This document shows positions 49,213 through 59,314 of a stretch of DNA of 64,000 nucleotides, piece by piece; position 1 is the first letter of the stretch; the number at the start of each line of letters is the position of its first letter. The notes under the pieces were generated by a model that did no database searches, was not told the origin of the DNA, and saw only the letters and a program-made list of their open reading frames with translations. This DNA is from DATKCF01 sp035513345 (lineage in GTDB: Bacteria > Gemmatimonadota > Gemmatimonadetes > Longimicrobiales > RSA9), in the NCBI GenBank assembly GCA_035513345.1, contig DATKCF010000035.1, positions 1 to 64,000 on the forward strand. The letters run 5' to 3'. The position numbers were made by a program, and so were the translations under genes.

Positions 49213-50235
49213 TCAGGTGTTCTCGGTGCGAAGCGCTTCGCGCTGTTCGGCGGTGAGCATGCCAACCTCTTCGCGGGCGAGTTGCGCTCGCTGGAGCAGC
49301 CACATTTCGCGCTGCACCATGTTCCCCTGTCTGAGAATGACGCCCATGACGAAGAGCACGATGGCGAGAAGGACGAGCGAGACGCTCATGAGGGCGAGGT
49401 AAGCGGCGACCCGATCGGTAAGGAAGGCGATGACTGCCCAGACCAGGCTGGCCACACCGAGGAGCAGGCTGATCAGGGCCATCGACCACACATACTGTAT
49501 GGGGTTGGCGAACAGGCTGAACAGACTGTGCGAGATGACGAGCTTGCCGACGCGGCTCGAGCTCTTTCGCTCCACGCGGTGGTTCTCGTGTTTGTATTTC
49601 TTCCACTCGAGGATGGCGGGGATCTCGCGGATCCGGTAGCCGAAGCTTGTCGCTTTCACGATGACCTCGAGATGGAACTCCTTGCGGTCCTCGTTCAGGG
49701 GCAGCATGCGGATGACGTTGCGCCGGTAGGCGCGTGTCATACCTGTGTTCATGGTCACGGCATCTCCGACGAACGCACGGATCACGCGATTGCCGAGCTT
49801 CGAGATGAAGACTCGCCGCGCGGGCACGTTGCGGTAGGCTCCGCCGGGCACGTTCGGGCTGGCGACGACGATGTCGGCGTCCGGCCACCGGTCCATGGCT
49901 TCGACCAGTCGCTGCACAATGTCTTCGCCCCACGACAGGTCGATCTCGGTCGTGACGATGATATCGCCGCCAGCCGCGGCGATGCCCGTGCGGAGCGCAT
50001 GGCCGCGGCCGCGATTGGTGCGGTAGCTCAGAACGCGAAGCCTGTCGTTGGACTCGCGGATCCGGCGAGCGATGTCGCCGCAGCCATCGACCGAGCCATC
50101 ATCCACGACGATCAATTCCCATTCGCGGTCGAACGATGCGAGCTGGTCGAGCATGGTCGTGATCGCGTGCTCGAGGATCGCCGATTCGTTGTAGAACGGG
50201 CACACGACTGACACGGCAACTGCACGCCTGTTCAT
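49213..50235 (-). CDS. Family 2 glycosyltransferase with C-terminal membrane helices
   Basis: A 340-aa GT-A fold enzyme that transfers a sugar from a nucleotide or lipid-phosphate donor. SVVCPFYNESAILEHAI and VVDDGSVDGCGDIA bind the nucleotide; TTEIDLSWGEDIV holds the metal-binding acidic region. Two C-terminal membrane helices (MALISLLLGVASLVWAVIAF and LALMSVSLVLLAIVLFVMGV) resemble polyprenol-phosphate glycosyltransferases (DPM1/ArnC-like). It is the last gene of the ten-gene minus-strand cluster. Confidence 0.9.
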   Translation of the reverse strand: MNRRAVAVSVVCPFYNESAILEHAITTMLDQLASFDREWELIVVDDGSVDGCGDIARRIRESNDRLRVLSYRTNRGRGHALRTGIAAAGGDIIVTTEIDLSWGEDIVQRLVEAMDRWPDADIVVASPNVPGGAYRNVPARRVFISKLGNRVIRAFVGDAVTMNTGMTRAYRRNVIRMLPLNEDRKEFHLEVIVKATSFGYRIREIPAILEWKKYKHENHRVERKSSSRVGKLVISHSLFSLFANPIQYVWSMALISLLLGVASLVWAVIAFLTDRVAAYLALMSVSLVLLAIVLFVMGVILRQGNMVQREMWLLQRAQLAREEVGMLTAEQREALRTENT

Positions 50236-50376
50236 CGCGCTCCGATCGTTGTCGGTTTCCTCACACCGTCACTGTCAGACGGCCGCGAAAGCCCGGGAGA
50301 AATCCCGGTTCCGGTCCGGAAACGTACACGTCCAAACGGCCGGTTCCAAGCTCCGCGGCGAAACCCGGACGCGGGT

Positions 50377-52293
50377 TCACTGCCGGCCTCGCCTGTCGAC
50401 CGCCATCCGGAACCACAGCTCGAGTACGACCAGGCTGAACACCTGCTTCGCGTGCACGAAGTCGCCCGCACGCGTGGCGTCCCTCAACGCCGCGACCGCC
50501 TCCGGCCGGAACAGCCCGCGCTCACGTACTGTCTTCTCCGACAACGTGTCGTCGAGGATCTCGAGGAACACCGGATGCTCGAGGTACTTCTCGAAGGGCG
50601 CGTAGAACGGCTTCTTGCCGCGCGACGTCGTGGCGGGTGGCAGCAGCCGCTCCGCATAGCTGCGAAGGATGTGCTTGGACCGCTTGCGCCGGATCTTCAT
50701 GTGCGGCGGGATCCGCAGTGAGAACTCGACCAGTTCGTGGTCGAGGAAAGGGACGCGGCCCTCGATCCCGCTTGCCATCGACATCTTGTCCTGCTTCATC
50801 AGGATGTCGTCGGGCAGCCAGTGGTCGAACTGAAGGTGCAGCGCGCGGTTCAGGAACGGCGCGGCCGCGTTGTCGCCGCCCACGGTCGCGACGGAGAGCG
50901 ACTCGCCGTTCAACGAGCGGGCGAAGTCGTCCGAGTAGAGACTCGACGTGTCGCGATGGTCGAACAGCGAGATCAGGTGGAGGTACGCGGCCGGCAGGTG
51001 TTCCTCGTCGAGAAGCCTCGCGAAGTCGATGACCTTGAGCTTGCCGCGGTCGCCGAGGTTCGCCGGATAGTCGAACGCGAGGTTCAGCGCCGCGGCCGGC
51101 GTTGCGCGAAGCGCGGGCAGCATGATCGCGCTCCTCACCGCACGCGGCACCGCCCTGGACAGGCGATTGCCCATCGCCAGCGCACGGTGGAACAGGTATC
51201 CGCCCAGGGTCTCGTCCGCGCCCTCGCCGGTCAGCACCACCGTGACCTGCTTCTTCGCTTCCCTCGCCAGCAGGTACATCGGGATGACGATAGCGTCGCC
51301 GAGCGGTTCGTCCAGATGCCAGACGATCCGTGGCAGGTGCTCGATGTCGCTGACGCCGCACGGAATCTCCGTGTGACGGCAGCCCAGGAGCTTCGCCGTT
51401 TTCGCCGCTTCACCCAGTTCATCGTGCGCATAGTCGAAACCGACCGTGAAGGTGCGCACCGGCTCGGACGTCAGTTTCGACATTGCCGCAACGATCACAC
51501 TCGAGTCGAGGCCGCCGCTCAGATAGGCGCCCAGCGGCACATCCGAGATGAGGCGCCGCCGGATACTGCGCTCGAACCGTTCGGCGAACTCGTCGAGATA
51601 GTCCTGGTCGGAACGGTCGAACGGGCCGTCCCACAATTGCGGCTCCCAGTAACGGGTGAACTCGACGCCGCCGTTCCGGACCACTGCGAGGGTTCCGGCC
51701 GGGAACTTATGGATCCGGTCGAACATGGTGCCGGGCCCCGGCGAGTATCGCAGCGCGAGGTACCGGTGAACGGCAGCCGAGTCGACAGCCGGATCGACGC
51801 CACGGTATGCGAGCAGCGACTTCAGCTCCGATGCGAAGAGGAACCGTCCGCCGTGCTCGAGATAGTAGAGCGGCTTGATGCCGATGCGGTCACGAGCGAC
51901 CAGCATGAGGTTGCGCGGACCATCCCACAGCGCGAACGCGAACATGCCGATCAGCTTGTCGACACAGCCCGGACCGTAGTCCTCGTACAGATGAACGATG
52001 ACTTCCGTGTCGGAATGCGTCTGGAACCGGTGGCCGCGGCCGATCAGCTCGGCGCGCAATTCGCGATAGTTGTAGATCTCGCCGTTGCAGATGATGGCGA
52101 TCGTGCCATCCTCGTTCGTGATCGGCTGGCGGCCACCCTCGAGGTCGATGATGCTGAGGCGGCGGTGTCCGAGGCTGGCCTCGTTCGTGATCAGGTCGCC
52201 TGCCGCGTCAGGCCCGCGATGGTGGAGTGACTCCGTCATCTCGGCAAGCAGCGTGTCGTCGCGAAAGCCCTTGAAACCGCAGATTCCGCACAT
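50377..52293 (-). CDS. asnB: Asparagine synthase (glutamine-hydrolysing) family
   Basis: A 638-aa two-domain amidotransferase. The N-terminal glutaminase begins with the nucleophile Cys2 (MCGICGFKGF) and has NGEIYNYRELR; the synthetase domain has the ATP pyrophosphatase motif LSGGLDSSVIVAAMS. Genes of this type are common in polysaccharide clusters, where they probably amidate a sugar acid or peptide group instead of making free asparagine. It is preceded by the heparinase-like gene (4-base gap) and separated from the GT2 gene by 141 bases that contain a small GAAA-loop hairpin at 50293-50308. Confidence 0.92.
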   Translation of the reverse strand: MCGICGFKGFRDDTLLAEMTESLHHRGPDAAGDLITNEASLGHRRLSIIDLEGGRQPITNEDGTIAIICNGEIYNYRELRAELIGRGHRFQTHSDTEVIVHLYEDYGPGCVDKLIGMFAFALWDGPRNLMLVARDRIGIKPLYYLEHGGRFLFASELKSLLAYRGVDPAVDSAAVHRYLALRYSPGPGTMFDRIHKFPAGTLAVVRNGGVEFTRYWEPQLWDGPFDRSDQDYLDEFAERFERSIRRRLISDVPLGAYLSGGLDSSVIVAAMSKLTSEPVRTFTVGFDYAHDELGEAAKTAKLLGCRHTEIPCGVSDIEHLPRIVWHLDEPLGDAIVIPMYLLAREAKKQVTVVLTGEGADETLGGYLFHRALAMGNRLSRAVPRAVRSAIMLPALRATPAAALNLAFDYPANLGDRGKLKVIDFARLLDEEHLPAAYLHLISLFDHRDTSSLYSDDFARSLNGESLSVATVGGDNAAAPFLNRALHLQFDHWLPDDILMKQDKMSMASGIEGRVPFLDHELVEFSLRIPPHMKIRRKRSKHILRSYAERLLPPATTSRGKKPFYAPFEKYLEHPVFLEILDDTLSEKTVRERGLFRPEAVAALRDATRAGDFVHAKQVFSLVVLELWFRMAVDRRGRQ

Positions 52294-52296
52294 GGC

Positions 52297-54003
52297 TCAG
52301 TCCAGCTCCAGCACGCGTTCGACCTCGACGCCGGCACCCAGTGCAGCCGGATCGATGTTCCATGCGGCATTACTCTGCACGACAATACCCGGCTCGGCGT
52401 CCAGCTCGTTCAGCACGAAGTATCGTGATGAACCCATGTGGATGGTCGTGAAAACGGCGCCGCGACGCAGCGATTCCAGCCGGCCCTCGTGGTCGCCATG
52501 AAGCCGGTCCGCGACGACGATGCGATTGTCCTCGAACGTGATCGTCCGATTGAAGGTCACCGGCAACTGTTGCCTCCGATAGATGAGCACGCGCACCAGC
52601 TGCTGCTTGAGCCAGCGGCCCACGCCGGCCAGCCTGCCAATGGTCGTACTGAAGGTGCGGAACGCGATGAACCGCGCCGGGCTCATGACGGGCCGCGCGG
52701 ACCGTGACAGACAGCCGCCAACTTCGATACGGTCGCCTTCGACGGTGACAGCCCGGTCACCATCATGATACTGTGTCGATGCGACACTGCCGTCGAACGT
52801 GCTGCCGACCCACCCGCAGTCACTCAGCACGAGCCGACCCGTCCTCCGATCCCAGACCTTGATCACGCCGCCCTTCGTTGCGCCGACGTATGCGTCATAG
52901 CGGTCGCGGCGGATGCGCGCGATACCGGCGCCCGGATACCAGAGCGCGGTTGCCCCGGCATCCGGCTCGATCGGCCTCGCCACGGGTTCGCCTGACGCCG
53001 CTGCCCGGTACGCGAAAACGAGGTTGTTCAGAACCGGGAACCAGTTGTACGAGTCGACAGCGCGCAGGCCGGCGGCCGCACCGCCCAGCACGGAAGGCCG
53101 CATGGTTCGCGAGATCCACGACGCGGCCGGGTTGCGGTGCGCCATCATCTCGAACGCGGCCGGGTAGTACGTCTGCGTGTTCCGACTGGCGTACTCGCCG
53201 CCGACGCTTCCATCCGGGTGAATGAAGTGCGCGAGAAACTCGATCGATCTCTCGATGGACTCGGCCAGCCTCTCGTCGCCAGTGAGCTGCCACAGCCGCA
53301 CGAGGTAGAAGGTGCCGTGCGTCTGGTAGCCGGGATCGGCGCCGCCGTACTCGTCATACCAGCCTTCGGCCGACTGGCGGTCGAGAATGCGATCACGGAA
53401 ATGCGCGCTTCGCCTGTCGAACTTCGCTTCGCCGGTCACGCGATGGATGTGCTGAAGCGTACCCGCCGCGGCGGCCAGGTGATTGGACAGGAACCCGTGC
53501 GTCTCGTCGTTCCTGAGCAGCCACTCGCCCGCCCTGGCCAACGCGAGCCGGGTGCGCTCGAGCGTGTGCGGTTCGATCGCCTCGCCCAGCATGTCGAGCG
53601 CTTCGGCGACATAGAAACTCGAGAACGATGTGGCGGCCAGTGACCGCTCGAACGGGTACGCCTCGTCGAAACTGCCGTCGCGGTGCTGAAGGCGAGACCA
53701 GCGATCGAGCGCCATCCCGATCCATTGGAGCAGCGCCGGATTGTTGACGTATGGATTGTCGTCGAGCCGGCGAGTGCAGAGGAAGGCGAGGTAGCAGACG
53801 CCTTCCTGGAAGCGGGACCCGGCGAAGTCGGTGAACTTCCACGCCCAGTATGTGCGGTCCATGCAGCCAGCGGTCGGGCTGTCCGGATCGCGATCAATGG
53901 CGCCGATGACGCGAGGCGCCTCGGCGAGCAGGGCGCTCGCGAGTGCATCGGCGAAACCTGGGCCGCCGCGCGGGCCGGCCACGTCAGTCGAGATCTGCCG
54001 CAT
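52297..54003 (-). CDS. Heparinase II/III-like protein of a surface polysaccharide cluster
   Basis: A 568-aa protein. The first 330 residues look like an (alpha/alpha)6 toroid (FQEGVCYLAFLCTRRLDD, GEWLLRNDETHGFLSNHLAA, GYQTHGTFYLVRLWQLTGDE). The C-terminal part is beta-rich (VVADRLHGDHEGRL). The layout resembles heparinase II/III-type polysaccharide lyases found beside asparagine synthase and the bi-domain dehydrogenase in exopolysaccharide clusters; I could not confirm catalytic residues. Its start overlaps the upstream dehydrogenase stop by 20 bases. No signal peptide is visible. Confidence 0.7.
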   Translation of the reverse strand: MRQISTDVAGPRGGPGFADALASALLAEAPRVIGAIDRDPDSPTAGCMDRTYWAWKFTDFAGSRFQEGVCYLAFLCTRRLDDNPYVNNPALLQWIGMALDRWSRLQHRDGSFDEAYPFERSLAATSFSSFYVAEALDMLGEAIEPHTLERTRLALARAGEWLLRNDETHGFLSNHLAAAAGTLQHIHRVTGEAKFDRRSAHFRDRILDRQSAEGWYDEYGGADPGYQTHGTFYLVRLWQLTGDERLAESIERSIEFLAHFIHPDGSVGGEYASRNTQTYYPAAFEMMAHRNPAASWISRTMRPSVLGGAAAGLRAVDSYNWFPVLNNLVFAYRAAASGEPVARPIEPDAGATALWYPGAGIARIRRDRYDAYVGATKGGVIKVWDRRTGRLVLSDCGWVGSTFDGSVASTQYHDGDRAVTVEGDRIEVGGCLSRSARPVMSPARFIAFRTFSTTIGRLAGVGRWLKQQLVRVLIYRRQQLPVTFNRTITFEDNRIVVADRLHGDHEGRLESLRRGAVFTTIHMGSSRYFVLNELDAEPGIVVQSNAAWNIDPAALGAGVEVERVLELD

Positions 54004-56164
54004 CGATTACGTCGACGGGTCCACCGGTGTCGAGGCTGCGGTGGATCGCGAACGAGGCCGCGCTCACGGCGAGGATCGTCTCGACATCGATCGGCATTGG
54101 TTCAGCCCGGCGAACGGCACGGACGAACCGCTCGACTTCCTCCTGGTGTCCCTTGGCCTGGTTCATCAGCCGCTTGCGACGGCGCTTGTTGCCCGAGTGA
54201 AGCGAAAGCGTACGGTAGTTGTCGAGCAACGCCGCCCGCCTGCCGCCGAACACCTCGAAGTACTCCTTGGCCAGGCCGGGATCGCCGTCGGCAAGGTAGT
54301 GAATCGAGCCGACCGAGTCGTCCTCCATACGAAGCGTGATCGTGAGGCTGTCGCGATTGTGCGCCGGCTCGTTCGAGTAGCGGATCTCTTCGGCGTGCAC
54401 TCTGGCCGGCCGTGAGCCCGTCAGGAACGCGATCGTGTCAATGAAGTGGCAGACCTCGCCCAGGATACGGCCGCCGCCGTGCACCGGATCGAACACCCAC
54501 GTCTCCGGCGGGAACGTGCCCGCGTTGACGCGATAGGTGACGAACAGCGGATTCGCGCGGTTCGCGAAGAACGCGCGACATGTCTCGGCCAGCGGCGCGA
54601 AGCGGCGGTTGAACCCGACCATCAGTCGAGGCGCCTCGATCGAACGAAGCAGCGATGCCAGGCCGGCCAGCGATGCGCCGGTGATGGCAAGCGGCTTCTC
54701 GACGAAAACCGCCTTGCCCGCACTCAACGCGTCGGAAACGAGAGCGGCGTGTTGATCATGACGCGTTGCAATGATGACCGCGTCGATGTCGTCATCGGCG
54801 ATGATCGCGGCCGCATCACTCGTGCAATAGCGGGCGCCGTACGTTTCAGCCACCTTCCTGCTGGTCAGTCCGGATGCCGTGCAGACCGCATCGAAGCGCA
54901 CGCCCTCGCACGAGCGGAACGCCGGCAGCAGCACGGCCTTTGCGAACTGGCCGGCACCGATCACACCGAAGCGGATGGTATCGGGTTTCGCGGCGGCCGG
55001 TCTCGCCGATGGCAACGTGACGCGAGCCGCGGGGCGGTCCTCACCTGCGTACTCGATGAGGATCGCAATCGCGCGTTCATCGCGCTCGCCCGTCACCAGC
55101 TCGTAGGCCGGCTCGACGTTCTCGATCGGGAACCGGTGCGTGACCAGCGGCGCCACGCGCAGGTCGCCGGACGCAATCAGTTCCAGGAAAGACTGCATGT
55201 TGCGCTGCTCCGTCCAACGCACGTACGGCAGCGGATAATCGACGCCGTGCACCTCATACGACGGATCGTAGCGGCCCGGACCGTAGGACCGACTGATGAT
55301 CAGCTGCAACTCCTTCTCGAAGTACGGCCGCCGCTGAATGGACATGCCGACATCGCCGATCACAATGACGCGGCCCTTCAGTCTCGAGATGGCGGCCGCG
55401 TCCGCGAGCGGGCCGTCCGACTTCGTGGCCGCGCAGACCAGCACGGCGTCGGCGCCATGGCCGTCGGTGAATGCGTCGACGGCAGGCCCGAGCGCGGCCG
55501 GATCGCTCACGCCCTGCTGCGCACCGAGTTGCAGCGCCAGTTCGACTTTCGCCGGGTCAAGGTCGTACGCGAAGATGCGGGCGCCAGAGCAGCGTGCGAT
55601 CTGGAGCGCGATCTGGCCGACCAGGCCGAGGCCGAGCACGACGACGCGCTCGCCCAGTTCGATGTTGGCCAGCCGGACACCCTGCATGGCGATCGCGCCA
55701 AGCGTGACAAAGCACGCATCGTCGTATTCGAGACCCGCCGGCATGCGCGCGACGAGGTTGCGCGGTATGTAGTCGATCTCGGCGTGATTCGCGTAGTTGA
55801 GACCCGCGCAGGCGACACGGTCACCCACGGAGAAATCGCCCGCGGCCGCACCGACCTCGATGACTTCACCCGCACAGGAATAGCCGAGCGGGATCGGCGA
55901 TGAGATCAGGTTGCGCACGACCTGGTAGGTGTTCCAGTAGCCTTCCTGCTTCGCCTTGTTGAGGACCTTCTGTGCGAGGTCGGGCCGCTCCCTCGCCTTG
56001 CCGAGCGGCGTCTTCTTCGCTAGCGCGATGACGGCGCGTTCGGTTCCAATGCTGACGAGCGAGCTTCGAACGCGCACCAGGACACCGCCCGGTTGCAGTG
56101 CTGGCGGCGGAACATCGGCCACACTGACCTTGCCGCTCTTGAGGTCCTGCAGTACCGCCTTCAT
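53984..56164 (-). CDS. Bi-domain oxidoreductase: MDR dehydrogenase fused to Gfo/Idh/MocA domain
   Basis: About 726 aa. The N-terminal half is a medium-chain alcohol dehydrogenase-like domain (VPPPALQPGGVLVRVRSSLV, VVVLGLGLVGQIALQIARCS). The C-terminal half is a Gfo/Idh/MocA domain (IRFGVIGAGQFAKAVLLPAF, FVEKPLAITGASLAGLASLL). This fusion occurs in sugar-modification steps of surface polysaccharide clusters, where it may oxidise or epimerise a nucleotide sugar. The frame runs to 56263, but MKAVLQDLKSGK (ATG 56164) overlaps the deacetylase stop in an ATGA. Confidence 0.88.
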   Translation of the reverse strand: MKAVLQDLKSGKVSVADVPPPALQPGGVLVRVRSSLVSIGTERAVIALAKKTPLGKARERPDLAQKVLNKAKQEGYWNTYQVVRNLISSPIPLGYSCAGEVIEVGAAAGDFSVGDRVACAGLNYANHAEIDYIPRNLVARMPAGLEYDDACFVTLGAIAMQGVRLANIELGERVVVLGLGLVGQIALQIARCSGARIFAYDLDPAKVELALQLGAQQGVSDPAALGPAVDAFTDGHGADAVLVCAATKSDGPLADAAAISRLKGRVIVIGDVGMSIQRRPYFEKELQLIISRSYGPGRYDPSYEVHGVDYPLPYVRWTEQRNMQSFLELIASGDLRVAPLVTHRFPIENVEPAYELVTGERDERAIAILIEYAGEDRPAARVTLPSARPAAAKPDTIRFGVIGAGQFAKAVLLPAFRSCEGVRFDAVCTASGLTSRKVAETYGARYCTSDAAAIIADDDIDAVIIATRHDQHAALVSDALSAGKAVFVEKPLAITGASLAGLASLLRSIEAPRLMVGFNRRFAPLAETCRAFFANRANPLFVTYRVNAGTFPPETWVFDPVHGGGRILGEVCHFIDTIAFLTGSRPARVHAEEIRYSNEPAHNRDSLTITLRMEDDSVGSIHYLADGDPGLAKEYFEVFGGRRAALLDNYRTLSLHSGNKRRRKRLMNQAKGHQEEVERFVRAVRRAEPMPIDVETILAVSAASFAIHRSLDTGGPVDVIDAADLD

Positions 56165-57093
56165 GACGATGTCTCTCTGTGTTGACTGCGCGCGGAATCG
56201 ACGACCCGCGTCGTTTGCGTAATCGAGAACGAGCGGTGTACGCGATCCAGCATTCGTCTGCACGCGTCGAGCTTCCGCTGGCCACCGATGTGCGACAGCG
56301 TGAAAAGCCGCTGCTTCAAGCCACCGACCATCGACGACGGCAGCGGCTCGGCGAAGTCGATGAGATGGAACAGCAGCACGAGCGGCGCACCCGCGCGCTC
56401 GAATCGCGCGAGTCCCCAGTCGAAGTATCGGACGCCGAGCACGAGGCTGTACGACGGATGAAACGGGTACGGCAGCGGCCGGAACGCGGGCAGCGGCACC
56501 TCGATCAGGTCCTCGTGCACGGGACCGGGCCGGTCCGGCACACGCCGGACACCCGGCACCGCGCGGCCGGGCATCATTGATGTGTCATAGGTGTAGCCGG
56601 CCCGCGCGACCGCCCGCACGGCCGGCGCGTCGATCGAGAAGAACGGCGCGCGGAACCCGGCCGGCATGGTTCCGAGTTCCTGATGTATGCGGTCGCGACT
56701 GCCGGCGACCTCGCGCTCGAGCTGGTCCGCGTTCAGCCCGCGCAGCGGCGAGTGTGTAAGCGAGTGCGACCCGATCTCGTGGCCGCGTCGCGCGATCTCG
56801 CGGACAAGCGCGGCCTTGGGCGGATCGTCCAGGTCCTCGGCGATCAGGAAGAACGTTGCGCGTATTGCGAACGCGTCGAACATGTCGAGAGCGCGTGGCA
56901 CGCCGGTCTCGAATACCGGGTCGGTCTCCGCTCGCCACGGCCAGCCGCGCAGGCGGAAGATATGGCGAGCGCCATCGAGGTCGAGATGAACCACGGCCGG
57001 CACCCGGCCGTCGCTGCTGTCCGCCGATCGATCGGCCGAACCACGCTCGACCGATTCACCGACCACCTGTTCGTCGCGTGTCGTCGCATTCAT
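56161..57093 (-). CDS. Polysaccharide deacetylase family protein
   Basis: About 310 aa NodB-homology enzyme that removes acetyl groups from a sugar polymer or lipid-linked intermediate. VHLDLDGARHIFRL carries the Asp pair, GHEIGSHSLTHSPL the metal-binding histidines, and GFRAPFFSIDAPAV the later motif. ATG 57093 overlaps the FemAB-like gene stop (ATGA), and its own stop overlaps the bi-domain gene start. It probably has no signal peptide, so it may act in the cytoplasm on a precursor. Confidence 0.88.
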   Translation of the reverse strand: MNATTRDEQVVGESVERGSADRSADSSDGRVPAVVHLDLDGARHIFRLRGWPWRAETDPVFETGVPRALDMFDAFAIRATFFLIAEDLDDPPKAALVREIARRGHEIGSHSLTHSPLRGLNADQLEREVAGSRDRIHQELGTMPAGFRAPFFSIDAPAVRAVARAGYTYDTSMMPGRAVPGVRRVPDRPGPVHEDLIEVPLPAFRPLPYPFHPSYSLVLGVRYFDWGLARFERAGAPLVLLFHLIDFAEPLPSSMVGGLKQRLFTLSHIGGQRKLDACRRMLDRVHRSFSITQTTRVVDSARSQHRETSS

Positions 57094-58136
57094 CCGATCC
57101 ACCGCGTCACGGCGTGGCCGACGACGTCCACGACAGGCATCGGCAGCCGGCGCCACACGGCCTTCGCCAGTTTGTACCCCTCGAAGTAGCTACCGGGCTC
57201 CGGCACGTTCGAACGGATCGGCAGGACATACAGGTGGACGGGTCCCGATTGGCCACCCCAACCCTCTTTCCACTTGATCAGACCCGCGTCACCGATCCAT
57301 GTGATTCCGCAATTGAACCGCGTGGCGCCGGCAGCGGCGGCATCGGTCATCGCACGCCACCACAGTGCCTGCCCGGCGTTGACCGCGAACGACTCGCTCG
57401 AACTGTGCGCGCTGCACCGCGCGAACGACACACGGCCGTCACCAAAAACGAGGAACGCACCCACCGTCCGCCCTTCATGCCTTGCCATGTAGAGCCGGGC
57501 CAGCCCGCCCGCGTGCTCGCGCAGGTTCGCGAAGAAGGACCAGCCGGCCTGCGGCGCTCCCATCGCGCGGCCGGTTTCGAGGTACGTGCGCCGAAACGTC
57601 CGCCATTCGTCGGCATCCTGTGTCTCGACGATGTCGACGCCCTGGCGTTCGGCCTTGCGCACACGCTGGCGATGACCGTGAGCCGCTTGCTGCAGACTCA
57701 ATCCGTCGAGCGGCACGGACGTGGTGACGAGACCGGAGTCGACCTTTGCGAAGCCGAGCGGTACGAGCCATGCCGCCTCTTCGTGATGGCGAATCTCGAG
57801 GTACTTCGCGCCTGCACTGCTCGCCTTCTCGATCGCCGCGTTCACGAGCGGCTCGAACGATTCGCGTCGCCCGACAGGTGCGCCACTGTACATCTGGTAC
57901 GGCATGGCGATCATCTTCGAACCCAGCAGCGGCGCGCGAACATTGGCGACGGGGAACACCCCGGCAATGTCGGCACCGCATAGCGCCAGCCAGTAGTCGC
58001 ACTCGTGACCGTACGTCGCGCGAATGACGTCGTGCCATTCGGGCCGGTGAAACGCGGTGGCCTCCGGCTCGGTGGCAAGGAACGTGTCGACGGCGGCCCG
58101 ATCGCCGGGTTCCATGAGCCTGGTGACGATGGTCAT
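57090..58136 (-). CDS. FemAB/GNAT-like acyl- or aminoacyltransferase
   Basis: A 348-aa protein with a tandem GNAT fold like FemAB-related proteins of surface polysaccharide systems. HRPEWHDVIRATYGHECDYW and PYQMYSGAPVGRRESFEPL in the first half, and LQQAAHGHRQRVRKAERQGV and FNCGITWIGDAGLIKWKEGW in the second are family-like. It probably adds an acyl or aminoacyl group to a sugar. It overlaps both neighbours by four bases, so it is in the middle of one operon. Confidence 0.8.
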   Translation of the reverse strand: MTIVTRLMEPGDRAAVDTFLATEPEATAFHRPEWHDVIRATYGHECDYWLALCGADIAGVFPVANVRAPLLGSKMIAMPYQMYSGAPVGRRESFEPLVNAAIEKASSAGAKYLEIRHHEEAAWLVPLGFAKVDSGLVTTSVPLDGLSLQQAAHGHRQRVRKAERQGVDIVETQDADEWRTFRRTYLETGRAMGAPQAGWSFFANLREHAGGLARLYMARHEGRTVGAFLVFGDGRVSFARCSAHSSSESFAVNAGQALWWRAMTDAAAAGATRFNCGITWIGDAGLIKWKEGWGGQSGPVHLYVLPIRSNVPEPGSYFEGYKLAKAVWRRLPMPVVDVVGHAVTRWIG

Positions 58137-59314
58137 GACGCTCGTCCCGCCGCGTGGCGCGCGACCAGACCCGCAATGTGTTCACGGTCTTCCGGCCGAA
58201 CCAGCGGGTGCGTGGGCAGACCGACCAGCCGTGACGCGATCCGCTCCGCCTCCTGACAGCTGCCGGTTTCGTATCCGTATGTTGCGAGCGCGGTCGCGTC
58301 AGTGACGGGATAGATCGGCGTACTGATCGGCCAGGCTACGATCTCGGCCCGGTTCCGCCGCGCGAGGTCGAGCAGTCCGGTCTTCCGATCGACCAGCACC
58401 GGGTAGTAGTAGAGTGGCGCAGTCACATCGACGGCCGACGGCGTCATCCCGGCCATGCCCGGGCTGCGCGCATAATCCTCACAGCATGCGACACGGTGTG
58501 CGGCAACCTCCGCGACGCGCGCCAGCCACGTGATGCCTGCACGTGCCTGGCTGTCGTTGATACGGCCGGCAACGGCATGGAACTCTTCCTCGATCTCGAC
58601 TTCCCTGCCGCGCGGCCTGTATGAGCTGTTGATCAGCCTGTTGATCTCGAATGCGGTCCAGTACCGCGATGGCGTCAGCAGCCGGTTGCGCACCCATGAT
58701 TCCGCGTGCGACCGGACCGCTCCGAGGGTCGAGGTCCCGGGCAGTTTCGCACGCTTCGCTTTCACCCGCACGGCGAGAGCCGGGTCCCGCATGACGACTA
58801 CGCCGCCGCACCCGGCAGGCATGGGCTTGCCCGGATTGTTGCTGAAAATGGCCGCATCGCCGATCCAGTTGCCGGGCGCCGGCATGCACTGCGCGCAGTC
58901 CTCCACGAAGAACAGACCGCGCGACCTCGCCGCTTCGAGCGATGCCTGCGCACCGCCCGATCCACCATACGTACGCTGGAACAGAACGGCCCGCACGCCC
59001 GGCATAGCCCCGCCAATGCCGGCGGGATCGAGGTTCAGCGTTGCGGGATCGATGTCCGTATAGACCGGCTCGAGGCCCGCTGCCAGGATGGCGAGCGGCA
59101 CGACCTTGCACGTCAGCGGCGAGAGCAGGACGCCATCGCCGGGTTCGAGACCGGCCGCGCGCAGCGTCGCGGCCAGCGCAGTCCGCGCGAACGTAAACGC
59201 GACGGCCGCCGGTGAATCCGTATCGCTCGCGAACCGGCGTTCCCAGAGCTCGACGTGACCGGCCATCTCGCTTCCGTCCGCCACCGCAACGGATCCTTCC
59301 GTCGCCATGCCCAT
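58133..59314 (-). CDS. DegT/DnrJ/EryC1/StrS-type sugar aminotransferase
   Basis: About 393 aa PLP enzyme. TFARTALAATLRAAGLEPGD, LLSPLTCKVVPLAILAAGLE and FFVEDCAQCM resemble the DegT family's PLP-binding fold. The lysine in SNNPGKPMPAGCGG is the likely Schiff-base residue. It would add an amino group to a keto-sugar nucleotide, which fits later acylation by the FemAB-like protein. Two ATGs (59314, 59308) start it; the first overlaps the sulfatase-fold gene stop. Confidence 0.85.
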   Translation of the reverse strand: MGMATEGSVAVADGSEMAGHVELWERRFASDTDSPAAVAFTFARTALAATLRAAGLEPGDGVLLSPLTCKVVPLAILAAGLEPVYTDIDPATLNLDPAGIGGAMPGVRAVLFQRTYGGSGGAQASLEAARSRGLFFVEDCAQCMPAPGNWIGDAAIFSNNPGKPMPAGCGGVVVMRDPALAVRVKAKRAKLPGTSTLGAVRSHAESWVRNRLLTPSRYWTAFEINRLINSSYRPRGREVEIEEEFHAVAGRINDSQARAGITWLARVAEVAAHRVACCEDYARSPGMAGMTPSAVDVTAPLYYYPVLVDRKTGLLDLARRNRAEIVAWPISTPIYPVTDATALATYGYETGSCQEAERIASRLVGLPTHPLVRPEDREHIAGLVARHAAGRAS